DNA of 64,000 bases, from positions 1 through 64,000 of the forward strand of contig NZ_JQAZ01000003.1 in NCBI RefSeq assembly GCF_001437205.1, written 5' to 3'. Below are positions 53,110 to 61,946 of this stretch, in pieces. The translations under genes and the position numbers were made by a program. Source of the DNA: Lactobacillus selangorensis. GTDB lineage: Bacteria > Bacillota > Bacilli > Lactobacillales > Lactobacillaceae. The notes below the pieces were generated by a model that had not been told where the DNA came from, did no database searches, and was given only the letters and a program-made list of their open reading frames with translations. Numbering within the stretch: the stretch's first letter is position 1; each line of letters opens with the position of its first letter.

Positions 53110-54120
53110 ATGAGCAAACGGCGGAAACCGGATCGCAAAAAAATGCGGCTGCGGGCCAAACAATTGACCGATCCGCAAAAAGTGTTTCATGTCACGCTTG
53201 AGGACGGCCCGATTGTCGAGCAGGACCTGACTTGGAAAGGCAAAATCCGGTCTTTCATCGGATTGGCCCTGCAGCGGGCCGATGCGGCCGATATTTTTAA
53301 TACAGCCAAAGTCATCGCTTACTTCACGTTGTTATCGATCTTTCCCTTGATCATCTTCATTGGAAACTTGCTACCCTTGATGCACCTGAAGGTCAATGAC
53401 ATTCTCGCTTATGTTGAAACGGCCATTCCCAGTTCGATTTGGGAGCTGATCTGGCCGTACGCCAATAAACTATTGCATCAAAGCAGCGGCGGCTTGCTGT
53501 CATTTGGGGCGATTGGGACCTTGTGGGCAGCTAGTCGGGGGATTTATGCACTGAAAAATAGTTTTAACCAGGCGTATGGCGTTGCCAAAGAAAAAAATTA
53601 TTTTCGCAATCGCTTCTTTTCGCTTGTAATGACCTTAGTGCTGGTCGTCATCATGATGATTGTGACGGTTGTTTTTGCGTTTGGTCAAACAGTACTGGAG
53701 CTTCTAACACAATACATTAAGATTTCACGAGTTTATTTACATACGTTCCAAACTTTGAAATGGCCAGTCATGTTTGTGGCCTTATTCATTCTCCTGACGA
53801 TGATGTATTATTTCATTCCGAATGCCCGCCTGAAATTGCGGACGGTTCTGCCGGGAGCTCTCTTTACGACAATTGGCTGGATGGCCCTAGCGCAATTATT
53901 CGGATTATATGTGACCTACTTCGGTACCACGTACAGCGCCTATGGGACAATCGGCACCTTCATTGTGCTGTTATTCTGGCTCAATTTTTCAGGGATTGTT
54001 CTGATGCTGGGCGCCGTATTGAACGCCGTCACACAGGAGCTTCTGAATGGCAAGGTGCACGGCAGTCGCAGCAAAGTTCGTGATTTTATCCAGAAACAGC
54101 AACAGAAGAAAAATAATTAA
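53110..54120 (+). CDS. YihY/virulence factor BrkB family membrane protein
   Basis: A 336-residue protein with a basic N-terminus (MSKRRKPDRKKMRLRAK) and six membrane helices. The family pattern is present: TAKVIAYFTLLSIFPLIIFI, GGLLSFGAIGTLWAASRG, and YGTIGTFIVLLFWLNFSGIV. It was once called RNase BN in related genomes, a name now considered wrong. The role is unknown. Start after GAAGGTG. Confidence 0.93.
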   Translation: MSKRRKPDRKKMRLRAKQLTDPQKVFHVTLEDGPIVEQDLTWKGKIRSFIGLALQRADAADIFNTAKVIAYFTLLSIFPLIIFIGNLLPLMHLKVNDILAYVETAIPSSIWELIWPYANKLLHQSSGGLLSFGAIGTLWAASRGIYALKNSFNQAYGVAKEKNYFRNRFFSLVMTLVLVVIMMIVTVVFAFGQTVLELLTQYIKISRVYLHTFQTLKWPVMFVALFILLTMMYYFIPNARLKLRTVLPGALFTTIGWMALAQLFGLYVTYFGTTYSAYGTIGTFIVLLFWLNFSGIVLMLGAVLNAVTQELLNGKVHGSRSKVRDFIQKQQQKKNN

Positions 54121-54150
54121 CGGCTGGGCATCAAATGTCCAGTCGTTTTT
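54121..54150 (+). terminator. Intrinsic terminator after the YihY gene
   Basis: CGGCTGGGCAT and ATGTCCAGTCG pair with two mismatches or wobbles, followed by five T. Confidence 0.72.
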
Positions 54151-54381
54151 ATAAGCATTTCAATTTGCTGAAAGTCCTATAGAAAATTTATTGTCTGTTT
54201 AAAAAATAATTATTGAGCGCTGCCATTCTAATTGGCGCGCTTTTTGTATACCATGGCTAAAATTAGACCTTTCCCATTAAGATTGAAACCCACAACTTGC
54301 CCTGTTATCATTAAATATGATAGACACAAAATTAAAATGGACGCTTGTACGGCGCCATTAACGTGGAAAGGTCGTTTGAGG

Positions 54382-55479
54382 ATGTCGAATGAAGAGGAGA
54401 CCATTGTTGCGAAAGCACCAGGGAAACTCTATATTGCCGGCGAATATGCCGTTGTTGAAACGGGTTATCCAGCCGTTGTGGTTGGCTTAGACCAGTTTGT
54501 GACGGTTCAAATCGAAGCCAGCACAGACATGGGAAGTATCCAGTCGAAACAATATCAGGAAAACTCGCTCTATTGGCGCCGTGAGGAAGGACAGCTTGTT
54601 TTTGATAATCGTGACAATCCCTTCCATTATATTTTATCGGCCATTCACTTTACGGAACAATATGCGCAGGAACGCGGCCTGAGGATGCGTATTTACCATT
54701 TAAAAGTCGATTCTGATCTTGATTCGGCGGACGGTAAAAAATATGGGCTTGGCAGTTCAGCCGCTGTCACCGTGGCCACTGTTAAGGCACTCGGCAAATT
54801 CTACAAATTAAATTTAACCAAACCGCAGCTTTATAAGCTCGCTGCCATTGCCCATCTGGCTGTTCAGGGGAACGGGTCACTCGGCGATATTGCCGCCAGT
54901 GTTTATGGCGGCTGGCTGGCTTATTCGACTTTCGATCATGAATGGCTGAAAGCGGCGCAACAGGAAAATGACCTGACAACCCTGTTAGATATGGATTGGC
55001 CAGGATTGCAGATTGAATTGCTCGATCCACCGGCAAACATGCAATTGCTAATCGGGTGGACAGGATCGCCAGCCAGCACTTCGCATCTCGTTGACCAGGT
55101 GACCGAATCCAAAGACGAAGAACAATCTGAATCTACTTACCAGCAGTTCTTGCAGGATAGCAAAGCATGTATCAAGAAAATGGTCAAGGGGTTCAAAGAC
55201 GGTTCCTTAGCAACGATTCAAAAGGGGATTCGGGTCGATCGCAAGCTGCTCCGCAAACTTGGACAGGCAAGCCACGTCAATATCGAAACCCCGATTTTAA
55301 CCAAAATGTGCGACCTAGCCGAATCGTTCGGTGGGGCGGCTAAGTCATCCGGAGCTGGCGGCGGCGATTGTGGCATCGTTTTAATCGATAAATCAATCGA
55401 TACCACGCAGCTTTTACAAGCATGGCACGACAATGGAATTGAACAATTAAAGATGAATGTCCATCAGGTTGAAGATTAA
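54382..55479 (+). CDS. Phosphomevalonate kinase
   Basis: A 365-residue GHMP kinase: VAKAPGKLYIAGEYAVVETG at the start, the phosphate loop KYGLGSSAAVTVATV, SLGDIAASVYGGWLAY, and AKSSGAGGGDCGIVL near the end. These are hallmarks of phosphomevalonate kinase of the Gram-positive mevalonate pathway, making diphosphomevalonate for isoprenoids. ATG at 54,382 gives the usual start; the frame is open 50 codons upstream. Mevalonate kinase and diphosphomevalonate decarboxylase are not beside it. Confidence 0.9.
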   Translation: MSNEEETIVAKAPGKLYIAGEYAVVETGYPAVVVGLDQFVTVQIEASTDMGSIQSKQYQENSLYWRREEGQLVFDNRDNPFHYILSAIHFTEQYAQERGLRMRIYHLKVDSDLDSADGKKYGLGSSAAVTVATVKALGKFYKLNLTKPQLYKLAAIAHLAVQGNGSLGDIAASVYGGWLAYSTFDHEWLKAAQQENDLTTLLDMDWPGLQIELLDPPANMQLLIGWTGSPASTSHLVDQVTESKDEEQSESTYQQFLQDSKACIKKMVKGFKDGSLATIQKGIRVDRKLLRKLGQASHVNIETPILTKMCDLAESFGGAAKSSGAGGGDCGIVLIDKSIDTTQLLQAWHDNGIEQLKMNVHQVED

Positions 55480-55503
55480 CTCATTCGTGGAGGTCTAAGC
55501 AAG

Positions 55504-55953
55504 ATGCGGAAGATTTGGTTATCAATTTTAGCGGTGCTTGTTATTTTGGGTGTTGCAGGTGCAGTGATGTATAAGCCGATTCAGAACACCGTTCAAAATG
55601 CAATTACCGCTGATGCTAATCAACAAAAAGCAAAACAATCGGCTTCTGAAAGCAAATTGGCATTGAACCAATTCAAGCATATTAATGTGGCCTTGAAGAA
55701 AAAGATGAAAAAGGCAGCGACCGATAAAGCTTATGCAATCTCAACTGCAACCGAAATGGACGGCAAATCAAAAAAAGCCAATCAATTTTTAATTGATAAG
55801 GCGTACTCTGATTCGCGTTTCGATCAGGTTCGTTCGGATATGCAGGCTGGCGATGTTGACGCTGCCAAAGCTGATTTAAAGAAGCTTGAGGCAAATGGCA
55901 CAATCAATGAAATCGTCCAGGCCTATCATCAGTCGCAATCCAGCTCGCAGTGA
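55504..55953 (+). CDS. Secreted or membrane-anchored hypothetical protein
   Basis: A 149-residue protein with an N-terminal hydrophobic helix (WLSILAVLVILGVAGAVMY) after a short basic start, and no clear lipobox. The rest is hydrophilic and helical, rich in Lys, Ala and Gln, ending QSQSSSQ. No family recognised. Start after GGAGGTCTAAGC. It lies 24 bases after the phosphomevalonate kinase gene and is probably co-transcribed with it. Confidence 0.7.
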   Translation: MRKIWLSILAVLVILGVAGAVMYKPIQNTVQNAITADANQQKAKQSASESKLALNQFKHINVALKKKMKKAATDKAYAISTATEMDGKSKKANQFLIDKAYSDSRFDQVRSDMQAGDVDAAKADLKKLEANGTINEIVQAYHQSQSSSQ

Positions 55954-55990
55954 ATGTTATTTATTTGTAACATTACTGGTCAAAGAGCCG

Positions 55991-56019
55991 TTGTTTTGTG
56001 AAACATTTTTCGTTATAAT
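55991..56019 (+). promoter_or_regulatory. Promoter of the exopolysaccharide operon
   Basis: TTGTTT (55,991-55,996) and TATAAT (56,014-56,019) are separated by 17 bases, about 80 bases upstream of the first eps gene. The sequence becomes AT-rich from here on. Confidence 0.6.
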
Positions 56020-56100
56020 TAGTTGGAATTCGATTTGTCATAAATCAAACATTTAAAACAATAAAAGACCTTAGAAATGGTCATGGAGGAACGAACCATA

Positions 56101-56838
56101 GTGGAAACTTTTAGTTTTGAACAAATTATTGGTATTTTACGAAAACACATTCGTTTAATCATTTGGACGATGGTGGCTGTGTTATTAGTTGATGGTTTAG
56201 TAACATTCTTTGTGATGACACCGCAATATGAAGCCTCAACACAGATTTTGGTTAATCGTAAGACCGAATCGGATCCTAATTCACAGTTGAATCAAGTACA
56301 AGCTGATGTGCAAATGATCAATACATACAAGGATATTATTTTAGGACCTGTTATTTTGAAGCCAGTTGCTCATCAAATTGGAGGACCATTTAAAGGTCGT
56401 AATAAATATAAGAATTTACAAGATGAAATCTCAATTTCCAATCAATCTAATTCACAGGTTTTTTCAATTAATGTGAAAGATGATAATGCTTATCGAGCAG
56501 CCGATATTGCAAATGAAACAGCTCAGGTGTTTAAAAATAAGGTTAAAAAACTAATGAGTGGCGTTAACAATGTGCAAATTATTTCTGATGCAACAGTTAA
56601 TACAAAAGCTGTATCGCCTCGCAAGACATTAAATCTTTTGATTGGTTTAATTTTCGGATTTGTTTTAGGTGTTGGCTTTGCTTTGATAAGGGAATTAACC
56701 GATAAAACGGTTAAGGATGAAACATTCTTGACTGAAACAGCTGGATTAACGAGCCTTGGAATTGTTTATAATATTCCTGATAAAGATATGGAATTCCACG
56801 CTTTGGCAAAACACAAATCAAATGGGCAAAGAAAGTAA
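56101..56838 (+). CDS. Wzz/CapA-type chain-length regulator and kinase activator
   Basis: A protein of about 245 residues with two membrane helices (IRLIIWTMVAVLLVDGLVTF near residue 25 and LLIGLIFGFVLGVGFALI near 185) around an extracytoplasmic domain with SDPNSQLNQVQADVQMINTY. This is the polysaccharide co-polymerase layout of CpsC/EpsB in Gram-positives. It controls chain length and activates the tyrosine kinase encoded next. GTG at 56,101 after GGAGG is preferred; ATG 56,077 and 56,083 are alternatives in frame. Confidence 0.88.
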   Translation: METFSFEQIIGILRKHIRLIIWTMVAVLLVDGLVTFFVMTPQYEASTQILVNRKTESDPNSQLNQVQADVQMINTYKDIILGPVILKPVAHQIGGPFKGRNKYKNLQDEISISNQSNSQVFSINVKDDNAYRAADIANETAQVFKNKVKKLMSGVNNVQIISDATVNTKAVSPRKTLNLLIGLIFGFVLGVGFALIRELTDKTVKDETFLTETAGLTSLGIVYNIPDKDMEFHALAKHKSNGQRK

Positions 56839-56849
56839 GGTGAAAGAAC

Positions 56850-57635
56850 GTGGCTAATAAATTAACAACATGGTGGCAAAATCGAAAAGATAAATCAAAA
56901 CTCGATGATCAAAGTATGCAAAAAGGGGTCAGTTTAATTACTGTTAGTGATCCTAAGTCAACAATTGCTGAACAGTTTCGGACGATTCGGACTAACATTC
57001 AATTTTCACAAGTTGATGATCAGTTAAGGACCCTTTCGTTTACTTCATCAGGCCCGTCTGAAGGTAAATCAACAGTCAGTGCCAATATTGCGGTTACTTT
57101 TGCCGATCAAGGGATGAAAACATTATTGATCGATGCGGATATGCGGCGTCCAACGATTCATCAAACCTTTCAAATTCCGAACCGTAAAGGTTTAACGACA
57201 ATTTTAACTTCATCAAAAAATGATTATGATAGTGTTATTGTTAAAACAAAGGTTGCTAATTTAAGTGTCATGCCTAGCGGGCCAGTGCCGCCGAATCCTT
57301 CTGAGCTTTTGAATACACATAAGATGGATCAAATTATTGAAGAATTAAGTGAGCAATATGATTTAATTATTTTTGATGCACCACCGGTTGGTTCGGTCAC
57401 AGATGCACAAATCATTGGGACAAAGGTTGATGGATCAATTCTAGTTGTACCACAGGGAATTGCCTTAAAAGGTGCTGTTTTGCAAGCAAAGGATGCACTT
57501 GATTCTGTTCATGCCCGTATCATCGGGACGATTATGAACCGTGTTAGCCGTAAGAATGGAACTGGCTACTATGGTGGTTACTATGGTGGTTACTATGGTG
57601 GTTATTATGGCAAAAATGAAGACAAAAAAAATTAA
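56850..57635 (+). CDS. CpsD/CapB-family tyrosine-protein kinase
   Basis: A 261-residue bacterial tyrosine kinase. Walker A is SSGPSEGKSTVSANIAV, Walker A' is LLIDADMRRP and Walker B is LIIFDAPPVG. The C-terminal tail carries GYYGGYYGGYYGGYYGKN, four Tyr-Tyr pairs that are the autophosphorylation cluster. With the upstream Wzz-like protein it regulates exopolysaccharide assembly. GTG start at 56,850, 12 bases after the previous gene. Confidence 0.93.
   Translation: MANKLTTWWQNRKDKSKLDDQSMQKGVSLITVSDPKSTIAEQFRTIRTNIQFSQVDDQLRTLSFTSSGPSEGKSTVSANIAVTFADQGMKTLLIDADMRRPTIHQTFQIPNRKGLTTILTSSKNDYDSVIVKTKVANLSVMPSGPVPPNPSELLNTHKMDQIIEELSEQYDLIIFDAPPVGSVTDAQIIGTKVDGSILVVPQGIALKGAVLQAKDALDSVHARIIGTIMNRVSRKNGTGYYGGYYGGYYGGYYGKNEDKKN
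57567..57611 (+). repeat. Tandem 12-base repeats encoding the tyrosine tail
   Basis: TACTATGGTGGT occurs three times in a row (57,567-57,602), followed by a partial fourth copy. Each unit encodes Tyr-Tyr-Gly-Gly, so copy-number changes would add or remove phosphorylation sites without a frameshift. Confidence 0.8.
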
Positions 57636-57657
57636 ACAAAGTGAAAGGATGACTCAA

Positions 57658-58371
57658 GTGGAAAGAAAAGCACCATCAGTTGATGATACAGCGTATATTT
57701 CTCAGTTAGCGAAGCAAGAACGTCGCGATTTGAAGAGTAGCCGTTTTCATATGTCACTCCCATATCTTTTCGTGAAGCGCTTACTGGACATGATTTTGTC
57801 CGCATTGGCGCTTCTCTTTCTAAGCCCATTTTTCTTAGTCATGTTTGGAATTTATCACGTCGGCGACAATAAAGGACCAATGTTTTTTAAGCAGAAGCGA
57901 ATTGGTCAATACGGCAAACCATTCTATATCTATAAGTTTCGTTCTATGGTTGTTGGTGCAGATAAAAAATTACGTGCTAATCCAAGATTATTTAAAAAGT
58001 ATGTCGATAATAATTACAAGCTTCCACCGGATGAAGATCCGCGTGTTACCAAATTTGGTTCTTTTATTCGTAAATATTCGATCGATGAACTGCCCCAGTT
58101 TATTAACATTTTAAAAGGGGATATGGCTTTGATTGGTCCACGTCCAGTTGTTCAAGTTGAACTAAAGGAATATGGAAATAAAGTTGGAAAACTATTAGCT
58201 GTTAAGCCAGGTGCAATGGGCTATTGGCAAGCAAGTGGGCGCAGTAACATTGAATATCCGGAACGCTGCGATGTTGAGCTGTATTATGTTGATCATGCTA
58301 GTTTATGGTTCGATACCAAGATTTTCTTTAAGAATATTATCAGTATTTTTAAAACTGATGGTGCTTATTAA
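57658..58371 (+). CDS. Undecaprenyl-phosphate sugar phosphotransferase (priming enzyme)
   Basis: A protein of about 237 residues of the bacterial sugar transferase family: one membrane helix (LLDMILSALALLFLSPFFLV), then MFFKQKRIGQYGKPFYIYKF, FGSFIRKYSIDELPQFINIL and MALIGPRPVV, with the D-E-L-P-Q and G-P-R-P motifs. It attaches the first sugar phosphate to the lipid carrier. GTG at 57,658 has the better distance from AAAGGA; ATG 57,649 is the alternative. Confidence 0.92.
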   Translation: MERKAPSVDDTAYISQLAKQERRDLKSSRFHMSLPYLFVKRLLDMILSALALLFLSPFFLVMFGIYHVGDNKGPMFFKQKRIGQYGKPFYIYKFRSMVVGADKKLRANPRLFKKYVDNNYKLPPDEDPRVTKFGSFIRKYSIDELPQFINILKGDMALIGPRPVVQVELKEYGNKVGKLLAVKPGAMGYWQASGRSNIEYPERCDVELYYVDHASLWFDTKIFFKNIISIFKTDGAY

Positions 58372-58391
58372 CAAATTAAGGAGTAAGTATT

Positions 58392-59156
58392 TTGAATATC
58401 AAAATTTTAGTAGCCACACATAAAAACTACGAAATGCCAGCAGATAGTGACCTCTATCTGCCGGTTTTTGTAGGTAAGGATTTGCATCCAGATGTCAATC
58501 ATACTTTTATTGGAGATAATACGGGAGACAATATCTCTAAGAAAAATGCTCATTATAATGAATTAACTGCTATTTATTGGGCGTGGAAAAATCTGAAAAA
58601 TGTCGATGCAATTGGATTAGTGCATTATCGGCGTTATTTGAGTTTAAACCATCACAAAAATTTGAATGAGATTTTAACTAAAAAAGATATTGAAAAGCTC
58701 TTTACAGAGACGAATATCATTCTTCCTAAGAAACGTAATTATTTTATCGAGTCTAATTTTTCACATTACATACATGCTCACCATCAAGAACCACTTGATT
58801 TGACTCGTCAAATCATTGCTAAGGATTATCCATCTTATTTGGGTGCTTATGACAAAGTGATGAATTCAACCTCGGCGCATATGTTTAACATGTTCATCAT
58901 GCGGAAAAAGTACTTTGATTGGTATTGCAACTGGTTGTTTGATATTCTCGGTAAAGTTGAAGACCAATTAGATATCAGTGATTATGATACATATGAAGCA
59001 CGTGTTTACGGCTTTATCAGCGAATTATTGTTGGATACCTGGATCACGGCTAATCATTATGACTATAAAGAAGTTAATTTTGTGTATATGGAAAAACAAA
59101 ATTGGCTAAAAAAAGGCAGTAATTTTTTAGCGAGAAAGTTAGAAGGAACATTGTAG
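58392..59156 (+). CDS. DUF4422 glycosyltransferase-like protein
   Basis: A 254-residue protein: NIKILVATHKNYEMPADSDL, FIGDNTGDNISKKNAHYNEL, AIYWAWKN, IGLVHYRRYLS and NMFIMRKKYFDWYCNWLF, all typical of DUF4422, found in capsule and exopolysaccharide loci and thought to be glycosyltransferases. The start is TTG at 58,392 after AAGGAG. The next gene overlaps by one base. Confidence 0.88.
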   Translation: MNIKILVATHKNYEMPADSDLYLPVFVGKDLHPDVNHTFIGDNTGDNISKKNAHYNELTAIYWAWKNLKNVDAIGLVHYRRYLSLNHHKNLNEILTKKDIEKLFTETNIILPKKRNYFIESNFSHYIHAHHQEPLDLTRQIIAKDYPSYLGAYDKVMNSTSAHMFNMFIMRKKYFDWYCNWLFDILGKVEDQLDISDYDTYEARVYGFISELLLDTWITANHYDYKEVNFVYMEKQNWLKKGSNFLARKLEGTL

Positions 59157-60154
59157 TGAATGAATTAGTGTCCATTATTGTACCTATTTATAATGCAGCG
59201 GCATCTTTAGAGAGATGCTTAAATTCTATTTTAAGTCAGACATATGAGCACCTTGAAATTATTTTGGTTGATGATGGTTCATCTGATAATAGTTTGCAAA
59301 TTGAGCAGGATTTCAAAAAAAGTGATCAAAGAATACGATTGTTAAAGCAAGCAAATTCAGGACAATCAAGAGCTAGAAACCAGGCATTGAATGTTTCTAC
59401 CGGATCATACATTGTTTTTGTAGATTCTGATGACTATATTGCTTCTGATTATATTAAACAAATGCTTTTTATTGCGACTAAGACAAAAGCAGGAATGGTT
59501 GCGTGTCAGTACCAGGAGTTTTTTGATGGGAAAAGACTTTTTTTAAAAAGGCAACATCATTTTAGAGTAAAAACATTGTCTGCTAAGGGCTTTTTTAAAC
59601 GTTTAGGCAATAATTCATTACCTGGAAATATAGATGTTTCAGCACATTCAAAGTTGTATGCAAGTTATTTGTTTACAGATGTTCGCTTTCCAGAAAATAA
59701 GACGTTCGAAGAACCTTTTATCTTTTTTAATTTAGTTGAAAAAGCAAGTAAGGTTGCATTTACTGATTATACGGGCTATTTTTACAATCGTCGTGTTGGG
59801 TCAACAGTTAATGCAAAGTTTAGTTTGAAACGTTTGGATTATGTAGATGGCGAAAAGGTAATGTATCAGAAAATTACCCATAAATATCCAGATCTGATAA
59901 ATACTATGAATTTGCGAAAAACACATGTTCTATTGAATAACTTGGGACATATTGCATTATCTAGTGATAAACAATTTAAATCTTTAGAAATAGAATATAA
60001 GCACAAAGTCTTAAAACAGAATGTTTTTGTTTTCTTAGGAAACCCTTCTTCAAATTTAAAAGATAAATTAGGAATCGTGATATTAATATTTGGCGGGTTA
60101 CCTACTTTTCAATTTGTATCAAGAACTTTCAAAAAGATTCAATCAAAATTATGA
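59156..60154 (+). CDS. Family 2 glycosyltransferase
   Basis: A 332-residue GT2 protein: SIIVPIYNAAASLERCLNSI, ILVDDGSSDNS and IVFVDSDDYIASDYI, giving the nucleotide-sugar site and the D-x-D motif. TFEEPFIFFN stands where GT-A enzymes have the catalytic base region. A C-terminal hydrophobic segment may touch the membrane. The GTG start overlaps the previous stop codon. The sugar is unknown. Confidence 0.9.
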   Translation: MNELVSIIVPIYNAAASLERCLNSILSQTYEHLEIILVDDGSSDNSLQIEQDFKKSDQRIRLLKQANSGQSRARNQALNVSTGSYIVFVDSDDYIASDYIKQMLFIATKTKAGMVACQYQEFFDGKRLFLKRQHHFRVKTLSAKGFFKRLGNNSLPGNIDVSAHSKLYASYLFTDVRFPENKTFEEPFIFFNLVEKASKVAFTDYTGYFYNRRVGSTVNAKFSLKRLDYVDGEKVMYQKITHKYPDLINTMNLRKTHVLLNNLGHIALSSDKQFKSLEIEYKHKVLKQNVFVFLGNPSSNLKDKLGIVILIFGGLPTFQFVSRTFKKIQSKL

Positions 60155-60163
60155 GGTAAAAAA

Positions 60164-60958
60164 ATGGATTTAAAGCTATTGCAAAAACATGAAACAGAAC
60201 TTTTGGGCTTTTTTGATGAATTATGTGCTACAAATGGAATTAAATATTTTTTGATTGGTGGTTCACTATTAGGTGCAATTCGACATCATGGATTTATACC
60301 TTGGGATGATGATCTTGATGTTGGAATGAAACGTGCAGACTATGATAAGTTAAATCGATTAGCTTTAGATGGGAAAATACCCCTACCATATTTCTTAGAT
60401 ACACCAATTAGTGATCCAGCATATTCGTTGAGTTTTATGAAGGTTATTAATACATCTATTCCTTTTGTTGAAGAACGAACAAAAAAATTAAAAAATATTA
60501 AGGGTATTTACTTAGATGTTTTTCCTTTTGATATTATGCCAGACAATAACATTTTAGCTCATAAGCAAGACATTCAATACCGTTATTACAATAACTATGT
60601 GGAACGTCTCAGGGGATGGCGGAAATATTCTTGGAAATCAAATTTGATTGCAAATATACATCGATTTGATCCACGAAAGCCATCGTATTCTGAGTTATTA
60701 AAAAAGCGTAGATCAGTAATGGAACAATATAATAATTCACCACTTAAGGGCAATTACTATAATATTTCTTCACAATATGGATTTAAACGCGAAAAAATAT
60801 CCTTTGCTGAAATAGATAATTTAATTCGCGTTCCATTTGAAACTTTAATGGTATCAATTCCAGATGATTATGATAACATTTTAACAACACAGTATGGAAA
60901 CTATATGCAACTACCTCCTGAGGCGGATAGAATTCCAAAACATAGTGAGGATAAATAA
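60164..60958 (+). CDS. LicD-family phosphotransferase
   Basis: A 264-residue protein with the LicD signature: NGIKYFLIGGSLLGAIRHHG, then FIPWDDDLDVGMKRADYDKL, a nucleotidyltransferase-like G-G-S and D-D-D-x-D core. LicD proteins attach phosphocholine or other phospho-alcohols to glycans. Since a glycerol-3-phosphate cytidylyltransferase gene lies in the same cluster, transfer of glycerol phosphate is my preferred guess. Confidence 0.92.
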   Translation: MDLKLLQKHETELLGFFDELCATNGIKYFLIGGSLLGAIRHHGFIPWDDDLDVGMKRADYDKLNRLALDGKIPLPYFLDTPISDPAYSLSFMKVINTSIPFVEERTKKLKNIKGIYLDVFPFDIMPDNNILAHKQDIQYRYYNNYVERLRGWRKYSWKSNLIANIHRFDPRKPSYSELLKKRRSVMEQYNNSPLKGNYYNISSQYGFKREKISFAEIDNLIRVPFETLMVSIPDDYDNILTTQYGNYMQLPPEADRIPKHSEDK

Positions 60959-60959
60959 G

Positions 60960-61946
60960 ATGGAACTAATTTCGATTATTATTCCTGTCTATAATATGCA
61001 AAACTATATTAGCAGATGTTTAAGAAGCGTTTTAAATCAAGATAATCAAAATTTTGAAGTTGTTATGGTTGATGATGGATCAACCGATAGTTCGTTACGA
61101 ATTTGTCAAAATTGGGCTAGAAGAGATAACCGAATTCGGGTTGTTCATCAAGATAATTTAGGGGTTGCTATTGCACGCAATACAGGCATACAGGTTAGCA
61201 AAGGATCATATATAATATTTGTCGATGCAGATGATTGGGTCTCATCTAGTTTAATTAGTGAAAATATAAAAGAAATTCAAAACAAGAATTCTGATGTTAT
61301 TTATTATGATTATCAAGCTATTAGTGGAACAAAAAAAGTAGTTGACGAATTTGGAAATCACCATTTTCCCACAGCATCGTGTTCTGGTGAAGACGCTCTA
61401 AAACACTTATTTGAATTTCAATATGATAGTTTTTTGTGGCAAATGTGTGTTAGAAAAGCACTTTACGTTGACCATAATATTTCGTTTCCCGTGAATCGGA
61501 TGTTTGAAGATGTTTCAGTGGTTTATAAGTTATTAGCCTATTCTAGGAAAGTTACTTTTATTTCTAAAGTGTTATATTTTTATTATCAACGTAATGGATC
61601 ATACTCTCATCAATTTAATAGTAAGAATGCGCATGATGCATATGATGTTGCTATTGAAATAAATTCCTTTCTTGAAAATAATTTTAACGATTTTACATGT
61701 TTGGCGTATAAATATGAGGTTTATAGGTTATTTAAGGCGTATGCTATGTTGTTTAACATGGACGAGCCCATCGATAAAAATTTTAAAAGGAAATTAGAAG
61801 AACAAATTTCGCAAAGAATGAAAAAAATTCCATTTAAACGAAAAATGTATAAACCTTTTTTGAAATATTTATTGATGAAAGGACAATTGCTTGGTCCACT
61901 TATTGTTTTAAAAAGGCGTGCGAAAAATTTTAGGAGAAAAAAATGA
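60960..61946 (+). CDS. Family 2 glycosyltransferase
   Basis: A 328-residue GT2 protein: SIIIPVYNMQNYISRCLRSV, VMVDDGSTDSSLRI, AIARNTGIQVSKGSYIIF and VDADDWVSSSLI. MFEDVSVVYKLL is the E-D segment typical of this branch. The C-terminus is very basic. ATG at 60,960 lies right after the LicD stop codon. It shares about the first 100 residues in pattern with the GT2 protein at 59,156. Confidence 0.9.
   Translation: MELISIIIPVYNMQNYISRCLRSVLNQDNQNFEVVMVDDGSTDSSLRICQNWARRDNRIRVVHQDNLGVAIARNTGIQVSKGSYIIFVDADDWVSSSLISENIKEIQNKNSDVIYYDYQAISGTKKVVDEFGNHHFPTASCSGEDALKHLFEFQYDSFLWQMCVRKALYVDHNISFPVNRMFEDVSVVYKLLAYSRKVTFISKVLYFYYQRNGSYSHQFNSKNAHDAYDVAIEINSFLENNFNDFTCLAYKYEVYRLFKAYAMLFNMDEPIDKNFKRKLEEQISQRMKKIPFKRKMYKPFLKYLLMKGQLLGPLIVLKRRAKNFRRKK

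Noticed and set aside
54212-54246. AGCGC and GCGCT followed by five T upstream of phosphomevalonate kinase.
   Set aside because: The stem is short with a large loop and there is already a better terminator at 54,121-54,150; not enough for a terminator or riboswitch call.
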